From assembly GCA_003154055.1 (NCBI GenBank), contig PMCH01000076.1, positions 10,272-15,799 of the forward strand: a stretch of DNA of 5,528 nucleotides, given 5' to 3'. The DNA comes from Acidobacteriaceae bacterium (lineage in GTDB: Bacteria > Acidobacteriota > Terriglobia > Terriglobales > Acidobacteriaceae). Position 1 is the stretch's first letter. Each line of letters opens with the position of its first letter. This document shows positions 1-5,201 of this stretch, in pieces. Below the pieces are notes generated by a model. It searched no databases, was not told the DNA's origin, and was given only the letters and a program-made list of their open reading frames with translations. Both the position numbers and the translations under genes were made by a program.

Positions 1-642
1 CCGGATGGATCAAGGCCCGCCCACGTCATGGTCAACACCGGCGATTTCGCCAAGCGCAGCCTGATGGACGTCGAGACCACGGCCTATCACGAGGGCGTCC
101 CCGGACACCACTTGCAGATTGCGATCGCGCAGGAACTCCCCGAGCTGCCGCCCTTCCGCCAGCATGAGTACTACACCGCGTACACCGAAGGCTGGGCATT
201 GTATTCGGAGAGGCTCGGCAAAGAGGCCGGCTTTTTCCAGGATCCGTACAGCTATTACGGACACCTCGAAGATGACATGCTCCGTGCGATCCGCCTCGTT
301 GTGGATACGGGCTTCCATTACAAACACTGGACGCGGCAGCAGGTTGTCGATTTCTTCCACGACCATTCCTCCATCGATGAGCCGAGTGTGCAAAGCGAAA
401 CCGATCGCTACATGGCATGGCCCGCGCAGGCTCTCGGCTACAAGATCGGTCAACTTGAAATCCTGAAGCTCCGGCAATACGCCAAGGATCAACTCGGCGA
501 CAAGTTCGATCTGCGCGCGTTCCATGACGAAGTGCTCAGCGGCGGGGCGCTTCCCTTGGACGTGCTTTCGGTTCGCATTCACGACTGGGCAGGACAGCAG
601 AAAGCGCAAGCAGCGGCGGCCTCGGGAAATCACGGGCAGTAA
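1..642 (+). CDS. DUF885 family protein, putative metallohydrolase (C-terminal part)
   Basis: The frame is open from the left edge to a TAA at 640-642, so the start lies outside the window and 213 residues are visible. Two DUF885 signature motifs are seen: HEGVPGHH at 88-111 and EGWALYSE at 187-210. In this family the His and Glu residues are thought to bind zinc, as in gluzincin-type peptidases; members are annotated as DUF885 proteins, often with a signal peptide, and for most the substrate is unknown. The motif spacing (HE, four residues, H) differs from a plain HExxH. The typical family ending (FHDEVLSGGALPLDVL, 520-567) is present, followed by a short Gln/Ala-rich tail, so the C-terminus looks intact. 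The next gene starts 29 nt downstream. The family call is secure; peptidase activity is inferred. Any signal peptide would be in the missing N-terminal part. Confidence 0.88.
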   Translation, partial: PDGSRPAHVMVNTGDFAKRSLMDVETTAYHEGVPGHHLQIAIAQELPELPPFRQHEYYTAYTEGWALYSERLGKEAGFFQDPYSYYGHLEDDMLRAIRLVVDTGFHYKHWTRQQVVDFFHDHSSIDEPSVQSETDRYMAWPAQALGYKIGQLEILKLRQYAKDQLGDKFDLRAFHDEVLSGGALPLDVLSVRIHDWAGQQKAQAAAASGNHGQ

Positions 643-657
643 CTAAATCTTCCGCGG

Positions 658-663
658 TATCAT
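658..663 (+). promoter_or_regulatory. possible -10 element (TATCAT) of a leaderless promoter
   Basis: TATCAT matches the TATAAT consensus at five of six positions and ends 8 nt before the ATG at 672. A start site 7-9 nt downstream would fall at or next to the ATG, giving a leaderless mRNA. No good -35 hexamer is visible about 17 bp upstream, and there is no Shine-Dalgarno sequence before the ATG. The same spacing recurs before the PASTA gene, which is the main reason to list it. Confidence 0.3.
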
Positions 664-671
664 GTCCGGCG

Positions 672-1523
672 ATGACGACGCCCGAGCAGGAACGCGAGCG
701 CATCGCCGGAGTCTACTCCCGGATGACCGCTGAGGAACTTCGGCGAGTCGCGCTTGGCCGCGCCGCGCTGACGTCGATTGCCCAAGAGGCATTGACGGCG
801 GAGATCGCTCGCAGGAATCTTGATCTAACCTCGCCAGAGATAGACATTTATCCCGAACCCCGCGAACCAGAAGTTTCTCCTCCACACTCGGACGAGGAAT
901 ACAAACGCATTGCGGGAGTTTACTCGGCAAAGAGCGACGAGGAACTGGCACGGCTTGCCGCTACCGGCTTCGAACTCAGCGACGAGGGGCATCAGGCTCT
1001 GGAAGCGGAGATCAGCCGCCGCGGCCTCAATCTCACTCTCGCCCCACATCCGGGGTTCGACGTCTGCGAACTCAACGATCTGGTTACGCTTCGCAAGTTC
1101 CGCGACCTTCCGGAAGCGCTCATGGCTAAGAGCAGTCTGGAGTCAGCCGGCATTGAGTCGCACTTGGCCGACGACAACATGATTCGCCTGGATTGGTTCT
1201 ATTCCAACCTTCTCGGCGGTATCAAACTGAAGGTGCAACCTGACGATGTGGACGCCGCAAACGAGATTTTGAATCAACCGATCCCAGAGACGATCAAGAT
1301 CGAAGGAGTAGGGGAATACGAACAGCCGAAATGCCCGGCGTGTGGTTCTCTGGATGTGACTTATCAGGAGCTAAACAAATTCTGGTCCTATGGGTCCGCA
1401 GGTTTGGGCGTTCCGGTGCCGGTGCACAAGAAGGCGTGGACGTGCCACGCCTGTCGTCATGAGTGGGTAGAAACTGACACCGAAAATCACGCTGAGCCCG
1501 ACGCGGCGGGTCCCCAGCTATAA
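672..1523 (+). CDS. DUF2007-like protein with two N-terminal repeats and a C-terminal zinc ribbon
   Basis: This is a 283-residue protein, probably cytoplasmic, with no signal peptide or membrane segment. Residues 10-53 and 79-122 are two copies of one helical repeat (23 of 44 positions identical without gaps), joined by a Pro/Glu-rich linker. Residues about 134-203 resemble DUF2007 (putative signal-transducing protein family): a segment on filling gaps by shuffled subunits is not seen, but the pattern LRKFRDLPEALMAKSSLESAGIE, cut here at its core, then a GGIKLKV strand and a DVDAANEIL helix fits that family. Residues 221-261 form a zinc ribbon with CPAC and CHAC pairs 33 residues apart. No catalytic residues are recognised, so a binding or regulatory role is inferred. 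The ATG at 672 is chosen because it is the first in frame and leaves room before the first repeat; an ATG at 662 is in another frame. Family assignment is from memory of its pattern. Confidence 0.8.
   Translation: MTTPEQERERIAGVYSRMTAEELRRVALGRAALTSIAQEALTAEIARRNLDLTSPEIDIYPEPREPEVSPPHSDEEYKRIAGVYSAKSDEELARLAATGFELSDEGHQALEAEISRRGLNLTLAPHPGFDVCELNDLVTLRKFRDLPEALMAKSSLESAGIESHLADDNMIRLDWFYSNLLGGIKLKVQPDDVDAANEILNQPIPETIKIEGVGEYEQPKCPACGSLDVTYQELNKFWSYGSAGLGVPVPVHKKAWTCHACRHEWVETDTENHAEPDAAGPQL
699..1037 (+). repeat. in-frame duplication inside the DUF2007-like gene
   Basis: Codons at 699-830 and 906-1037 encode two 44-residue copies with a period of 69 codons. Both begin RIAGVYS and end with an AEI.RR.L.LT pattern, with a conserved EEL in the middle. 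Identity is 23 of 44 residues without gaps. The DNA copies have diverged clearly, so this is an old domain duplication and not a recent tandem repeat. Confidence 0.85.
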
Positions 1524-1524
1524 T
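1519..1524 (+). promoter_or_regulatory. perfect TATAAT, possible leaderless promoter of the PASTA gene
   Basis: A consensus TATAAT overlaps the stop codon (1521-1523) of the upstream gene and ends 8 nt before the PASTA start codon at 1533. A transcript would begin around 1531-1533, at or next to the ATG. The bases between the hexamer and the ATG are CCCCAGCA, with no Shine-Dalgarno sequence. No convincing -35 box is visible. The gene may instead, or in addition, be read through from upstream. Confidence 0.4.
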
Positions 1525-1532
1525 CCCCAGCA

Positions 1533-2285
1533 ATGCGAAAGTTCTTCCGCATGCTGTTGCTTGCGCTCGTTCTGCTGACCGTAGCCTTGGTCTCTGCACT
1601 CACGGCCATGCGCTTCGCGATCCACGGGCGCGAAGTCACAATTCCAAAATTAGTCGGCATGACTCCACTGGAAGCCTCGCGCAACGCCGCACCCTCCGGC
1701 TTGCAGGTTGTGATCGAGCGGCAGTATTACAGCGCCGACGTTCCCGAAGGAAGAATCATGTCCCAGGTGCCCCTGCCCGGAGCCCGGGTGCGGCGAGGCT
1801 GGGCGATCCGAGTGGCGCAAAGTCTGGGACCGCAGCGGATTGCCATCCCCGATGTGACCGGGCAGAGCGAACGTGTGGCGGAACTGAACATCCGGCGCCG
1901 CGGCCTCGATTTGGGATCGATGGCCCAGATCCAACTGCCGGACGCGCCCGCCGACCAGGTGATCTCGCAGAGCCCCCCGGCAAATGCCAGCGGTGTCTCC
2001 GCACCCAAAATCAATTTACTGGTGAGTGGCGGCCCGAAGCCGGCGGAATTTGTGATGCCCAACTTCATCGGTCAGCCGCTGGGAAGTGTCACGCTCGCGC
2101 TGCAAGACGCGGGCGTCAAGGTGGGAAGAGTCAGTGTGGTGTCCGGTCCGGCGCCAGCGACTGATGCTCAAACTGCGCCAGCCCCCGTTTCCGAACCAAA
2201 CGCCGCCAGTATGATCGTCACGCAGAATCCGGCGCCCGGACAAAAAATCGTGGCCGGTAGCGCGGTGACCTTCGAAGTGCGCTAA
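1533..2285 (+). CDS. membrane-anchored protein with three PASTA domains
   Basis: This 250-residue protein starts with a short basic stretch (MRKFFR) and a hydrophobic segment at about residues 7-27, most likely an uncleaved signal anchor that puts the rest outside the inner membrane. Three PASTA domains follow, at about residues 35-98, 102-167 and 172-250, each opening with an IPxLxGM/IPDVTGQ/MPNFIGQ type motif and each containing a VxxQxPxxG-like turn. PASTA domains bind peptidoglycan fragments or beta-lactams in Ser/Thr kinases and penicillin-binding proteins; here there is no kinase or transpeptidase domain. The third domain carries an Ala/Pro-rich insert at about residues 206-224. The ATG lies 9 nt after the previous stop. 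The gene ends one base from the convergent rsmB stop codon. A cell-envelope role is inferred; the ligand is unknown. Confidence 0.9.
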   Translation: MRKFFRMLLLALVLLTVALVSALTAMRFAIHGREVTIPKLVGMTPLEASRNAAPSGLQVVIERQYYSADVPEGRIMSQVPLPGARVRRGWAIRVAQSLGPQRIAIPDVTGQSERVAELNIRRRGLDLGSMAQIQLPDAPADQVISQSPPANASGVSAPKINLLVSGGPKPAEFVMPNFIGQPLGSVTLALQDAGVKVGRVSVVSGPAPATDAQTAPAPVSEPNAASMIVTQNPAPGQKIVAGSAVTFEVR

Positions 2286-2286
2286 C

Positions 2287-3621
2287 CTAGCTATAGCGTT
2301 CGATCATCGCGGCGAAAAACCCGTCGCAAGGATGCGTCCCGGGAAGCGTCCGCAGGTGAGGACCAGCGAGCAGGGAATCGATATCGTTCCAAGCGAGTTC
2401 GCCAGGTCGCTGCAACCGCTCCAACTCTATCCGGCAATCGGCAATCTTGAATTCTGGCGCATCCCGCAGCACCGCTTCCACTACCGCCTCATTCTCTTCA
2501 CGCTCCAGCGAGCACGTGGAGTAGACAAGCCTCCCGCCGGGCGCAAGTTGGTCGAGCGCCGACCGCAGAATTGCAGTCTGTCGCGATTGAAGATCATCGA
2601 GATCTGCGGGCGTGATCCGCCATTTGATCTCGGGATTGTGGGCGAGTGTGCCAGTTCCGGAGCAGGGAACATCTGCGAGGACGCGATCGAATCCTCCGGG
2701 GAAAGGCAATCCGCGCGCATCGGCTACAACGACGTGAACATTGGGTCGCCGGACAAGATCGCGCAGCAGGCGCGCTCGGTGCGGATGCAAGTCGGACGCC
2801 ACAACCACCGCTTCAGGATTTCTCTGCGCCACAAGCGAAGTCTTGCTGCCCGGCGCCGCGCAGCAGTCGAGGATTCGATTCCCCCCACCCACCAATAGCG
2901 CTACCAACTGCGACGCCTCGTCCTGAATCGAAACGCGCCCCTCAAGATATGCCTTCGTCTTCGTGACGTCGCCCGAGATTACCCGCCGCGCACTCGACAC
3001 CAGCAGTCCCGGTGAAAGCCGAACTCCCGCGCGTGCGAGTTCGTCAGCACCGCCTTCGCGAACGTAGATCGCCGTCTCTGGAATGCCCTGGTCGTGGAGA
3101 CAGATCTGCCGCGTGGCCTCAAGCCCGTAGCGCTCAGCCCATCGCACCGCCAACCATTCAGGATGCGCCGAGCCTTCCGCCAATTTCTTCGGATCGCCGG
3201 CATCCCGGATTTTGTCCAAGATTACTTCCGGGCTTGTGCCGCTAGTTTTCCTCAGCACCGCGTTCACAAACGGCGCAGCCGAACGCTTGCGCGCCGCTTT
3301 TACCAGTTCGACACTCTCGAAGATTGCCGCGCGCGCCGGAATTCTTGAAAGGAATTGCAGTTGGTACACGCCGAGACGCAACGCGATCAGGACTTCCACG
3401 TCCAGGCGCTCAAGTTTCTGCGAAGAAGCGCCCGCAAGGCGTAGATCAAGCAGGGAACGCCAGCGCAGCACTCCCATGACGAGTTCCGTGGCCAGCCCGT
3501 GATCGCTCCCCGAGAGCGTCGCGAAGCGGCTCGAATGCAGCAACTCGGAAGCGTAGGACTGCTCGCCTTCGACCCTGAGCAGAATCTCGAACGCGGCAGC
3601 GCGGGCAGCAGAGACAGGCAT
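2287..3621 (-). CDS. rsmB: 16S rRNA (cytosine(967)-C(5))-methyltransferase RsmB
   Basis: This complete 444-residue protein is close to the usual RsmB length. It transfers a methyl group from S-adenosylmethionine to C5 of C967 (E. coli numbering) in 16S rRNA. Residues about 1-135 form the NusB-like RNA-binding domain, ending in the characteristic FVNAVLR (118-124). The methyltransferase domain includes DEASQL (234-239), the SAM-binding motif DCCAAPGSKT (252-261), acidic Asp277 and Asp301, motif IV DVPCSGTG (317-324) and motif VI STCSLEREENE (368-378). By family knowledge Cys370 is the nucleophile and Cys320 assists product release; both are present. The start is an ATG 5 nt after the fmt stop, so the two genes are almost certainly co-transcribed and probably translationally coupled; no clear Shine-Dalgarno sequence is seen. 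Confidence 0.96.
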   Translation of the reverse strand: MPVSAARAAAFEILLRVEGEQSYASELLHSSRFATLSGSDHGLATELVMGVLRWRSLLDLRLAGASSQKLERLDVEVLIALRLGVYQLQFLSRIPARAAIFESVELVKAARKRSAAPFVNAVLRKTSGTSPEVILDKIRDAGDPKKLAEGSAHPEWLAVRWAERYGLEATRQICLHDQGIPETAIYVREGGADELARAGVRLSPGLLVSSARRVISGDVTKTKAYLEGRVSIQDEASQLVALLVGGGNRILDCCAAPGSKTSLVAQRNPEAVVVASDLHPHRARLLRDLVRRPNVHVVVADARGLPFPGGFDRVLADVPCSGTGTLAHNPEIKWRITPADLDDLQSRQTAILRSALDQLAPGGRLVYSTCSLEREENEAVVEAVLRDAPEFKIADCRIELERLQRPGELAWNDIDSLLAGPHLRTLPGTHPCDGFFAAMIERYS

Positions 3622-3626
3622 TACCG

Positions 3627-4562
3627 CTATTGTCCCAGTTTCTCGCCGCGAGCAGGACGATAACCGTTGATGAAATCCGCAGCCGACATCCGGCGCTTGC
3701 CTTCCACCTGAAGTTCAAGCAGTTCCAGAGCCGTAGCCTGACCGCAGCCCACCAGAAGACGAGTTCCTTCTGCCGCGATTTCGCCCGGTGCGAGCGTTCC
3801 CGCATTCTCCGCAGGGTGAACCCGGTGCACTTGCAGAGTTTTTCCCTTGAATAGGGTGTAAGCGCCCGGCCACGGCTGAAATCCCCGCATGCGATTGAAA
3901 ATCTCGGTTGCGGTTCGAGCGAACTCGATCCGGCCATCTTCCTTTTTCAAGATTGGCGCGAGAGTCGCGCGAGCGTGATCTTGCGGCGCCGGGTAAATCG
4001 AACCGCTCTCAAGTCCGCGCAACGTCTCGGCCATGAGATCGGCTCCAATCGCCGCCAATCCGGGCGCCAGCGTCTCGGCGGTATCGTCGGACGCAATCGG
4101 AACTTCGCGCTGCAGCAGGATGTCGCCCGTATCGAGTCCCGCATCAATCCGCATGGTGGTTACGCCGGTGAGCAACTCTCCACTGGCAATTGCCCATTGG
4201 ATGGGCGCTGCGCCGCGATACTTCGGCAGCAGAGAAGCGTGCAGGTTGAGATTGCCGTGGCGGGGAAGGTCAATCATCCACTGCGGAATGATGCGCCCGT
4301 AGCCAACCACGATGATTCCGTCAGGCTTGAGCGCAATGAGCTGGGCTTTGAAATCGTCGTTGTTCTTGATGCGGTCCGGCTGCGTAACAGGAAGATTCAG
4401 CCGCAGCGCCGCTTCCTTGACTGGTGAGACCGCTACTTCCATCCCGCGGCCCCGAGGACGGTCCGGCTGCGTAACCACTAGCGGCACGGAATGCCCGGCC
4501 TCGACCAACTTCTCCAGCGTCGGGACGGCGAAACGCGGTGTTCCGCAGAAAACTAAATTCAT
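3627..4562 (-). CDS. fmt: methionyl-tRNA formyltransferase
   Basis: This complete 311-residue protein has the normal family length. It transfers a formyl group from 10-formyltetrahydrofolate to Met-tRNA(fMet), making the initiator tRNA for translation. The N-terminal Rossmann-like domain starts with FCGTPRFAVPTL (5-16), followed by QPDRPRGRG (32-40) and the catalytic region NLHASLLPKYRGAAPIQ (106-122). Asn106, His108 and Asp144 are all in place and coincide with E. coli numbering. The C-terminal OB-fold (about 207-305) holds RGFQPWPGAYT (226-236). The ATG at 4562 is the natural start because the conserved first strand begins immediately after it. No Shine-Dalgarno sequence precedes it; the upstream DNA is the repeat element ending 5 nt before the ATG. 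def lies upstream and rsmB 5 nt downstream. Confidence 0.97.
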   Translation of the reverse strand: MNLVFCGTPRFAVPTLEKLVEAGHSVPLVVTQPDRPRGRGMEVAVSPVKEAALRLNLPVTQPDRIKNNDDFKAQLIALKPDGIIVVGYGRIIPQWMIDLPRHGNLNLHASLLPKYRGAAPIQWAIASGELLTGVTTMRIDAGLDTGDILLQREVPIASDDTAETLAPGLAAIGADLMAETLRGLESGSIYPAPQDHARATLAPILKKEDGRIEFARTATEIFNRMRGFQPWPGAYTLFKGKTLQVHRVHPAENAGTLAPGEIAAEGTRLLVGCGQATALELLELQVEGKRRMSAADFINGYRPARGEKLGQ

Positions 4563-4567
4563 GGGGA

Positions 4568-4602
4568 TCAGGTGTCAGGTCTCAGGTGTTAGGTCCCAGG
4601 AC
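4568..4602 (+). repeat. left arm: five tandem heptamers, consensus TCAGGTS
   Basis: The units are TCAGGTG, TCAGGTC, TCAGGTG, TTAGGTC and CCAGGAC, in strict 7-bp register. The last base alternates G, C, G, C, C, so the first four units could also be read as two 14-bp units. The array ends 5 nt from the fmt start codon. Confidence 0.9.
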
Positions 4603-4609
4603 TTTCGTA

Positions 4610-4631
4610 GAGACGCGGCTTGCCGCGTCTC
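4610..4631. repeat. central 22-bp GC-rich palindrome
   Basis: GAGACGCGGC at 4610-4619 and its exact reverse complement at 4622-4631 are separated by TT. As RNA this would be a 9-bp stem with a 4-nt loop. No T-run follows it on either strand, so it is not a standard rho-independent terminator. Its centre (4620.5) lies 3 bp from the symmetry centre of the heptamer arms. Confidence 0.88.
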
Positions 4632-4644
4632 CGCCAGACAGAAG

Positions 4645-4679
4645 TTCCTGAGACCCGACACCGGACACCTGAGACCTGT
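4645..4679 (-). repeat. right arm: five tandem heptamers in inverted orientation
   Basis: Read on the minus strand from 4679 down, the units are ACAGGTC, TCAGGTG, TCCGGTG, TCGGGTC and TCAGGAA, again in 7-bp register. A 14-bp stretch here (4665-4678) is the exact reverse complement of 4576-4589 in the left arm, shifted by one heptamer from the in-register alignment. The arm ends one base from the def stop codon. Confidence 0.88.
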
Positions 4680-4680
4680 C

Positions 4681-5193
4681 CTACGTCCACTCTCCCGCTT
4701 TCACCAGTTTCTTGATCTTGCGCTTGATCAGATCCCGCTTGAGCGCGCTGATGTGCGAGATGTACAGCTTGCCGTTCAGGTGATCGGTCTCATGTACAAA
4801 GGCCCGCGCCAGCAGGTCCTCGCCGGTGTGCTCGTAAAACTTGCCGTTGATGTCCTGCGCGCGCACGGTAACTCTCTGCGGGCGCGTGACCTCTTCCCGA
4901 AACTCGGGAATGCTGAGGCAGCCTTCCGTGCCGCGCTGGCGGCCTTCTTTGTTGACGATCTCTGGATTGATCAGCACCAGTTTGGCCCGCGGGTCGTCCT
5001 TAAACGTCACATCGACGACCGCAATCCGTTTAGCGATGCCGATCTGCGGCGCGGCCAGTCCGACACCATGCGCCGCGTACATCGACTCGAACATGTCTTC
5101 GATCAGCTTCCGCAGCTCGTCGTCGAACTTCGTGATCGGCGCGGACGGCTTCTCCAGGACCGGGTCGCCGTATTTCACAATTGGATAGATCAT
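4681..5193 (-). CDS. def: peptide deformylase
   Basis: This complete 170-residue protein has normal length. It is a metal-dependent (usually Fe2+) enzyme that removes the formyl group from the N-terminal Met of new proteins, the step that follows Fmt. All three family motifs are present: GVGLAAPQ (43-50), EGCLS (90-94, metal ligand Cys92) and HETDHLNG (134-141, metal ligands His134 and His138, catalytic Glu135). The residue before the HE motif is Val instead of the usual Gln. A longer frame runs up to 5349, but that extra part is antisense-frame shadow of aroC; the ATG at 5193 gives the conserved MIYPIVKYGDPVL start and sits 8 nt after the aroC stop. The upstream bases are purine-rich (ACAAGAAG) without a well-spaced Shine-Dalgarno sequence. 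Confidence 0.97.
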   Translation of the reverse strand: MIYPIVKYGDPVLEKPSAPITKFDDELRKLIEDMFESMYAAHGVGLAAPQIGIAKRIAVVDVTFKDDPRAKLVLINPEIVNKEGRQRGTEGCLSIPEFREEVTRPQRVTVRAQDINGKFYEHTGEDLLARAFVHETDHLNGKLYISHISALKRDLIKRKIKKLVKAGEWT

Positions 5194-5201
5194 CTTCTTG
5201 T

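Larger units (their letters stand above)
4568..4679. repeat. composite inverted-repeat element between def and fmt
   Basis: This 112-bp block fills nearly the whole 118-bp gap between def and fmt. Two 35-bp arms of heptamer repeats, inverted relative to each other, flank a 22-bp GC-rich palindrome. The arms are symmetric about position 4623.5 and match at 27 of 35 positions when folded in register. It carries no protein gene. The layout is like a REP- or MITE-type non-coding repeat. On the def-fmt transcript it could fold into one long imperfect hairpin. I recall similar palindromes in cyanobacterial and acidobacterial genomes but could not check. Confidence 0.8.

Noticed and set aside
10..633. 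207-residue open frame on the minus strand opposite the DUF885 gene
   Set aside because: The plus-strand frame has clear DUF885 motifs; the opposite frame shows no recognisable domain and is open because GC-rich coding DNA has few stops.
662..664. ATG at 662 as the start of the DUF2007-like gene
   Set aside because: It is in a different frame from the gene; the ATG at 672 is the first one in frame.
1776..1792. GC-rich hairpin (CCCGG/CCGGG) in the PASTA gene
   Set aside because: It is a short stem within coding sequence and is expected by chance at this base composition.
2280..2298. Stem CGCTA/TAGCG as a bidirectional terminator between the PASTA gene and rsmB
   Set aside because: Five base pairs with a 9-nt loop and no T-run on either strand is too weak to call.
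2332..2898. 188-residue plus-strand open frame inside rsmB
   Set aside because: It lies opposite the conserved methyltransferase domain of rsmB and its translation has no recognisable motif.
4610..4631. Central palindrome as a rho-independent terminator of def
   Set aside because: The stem is strong, but no T-run follows on either strand, and it sits inside a larger symmetric repeat.
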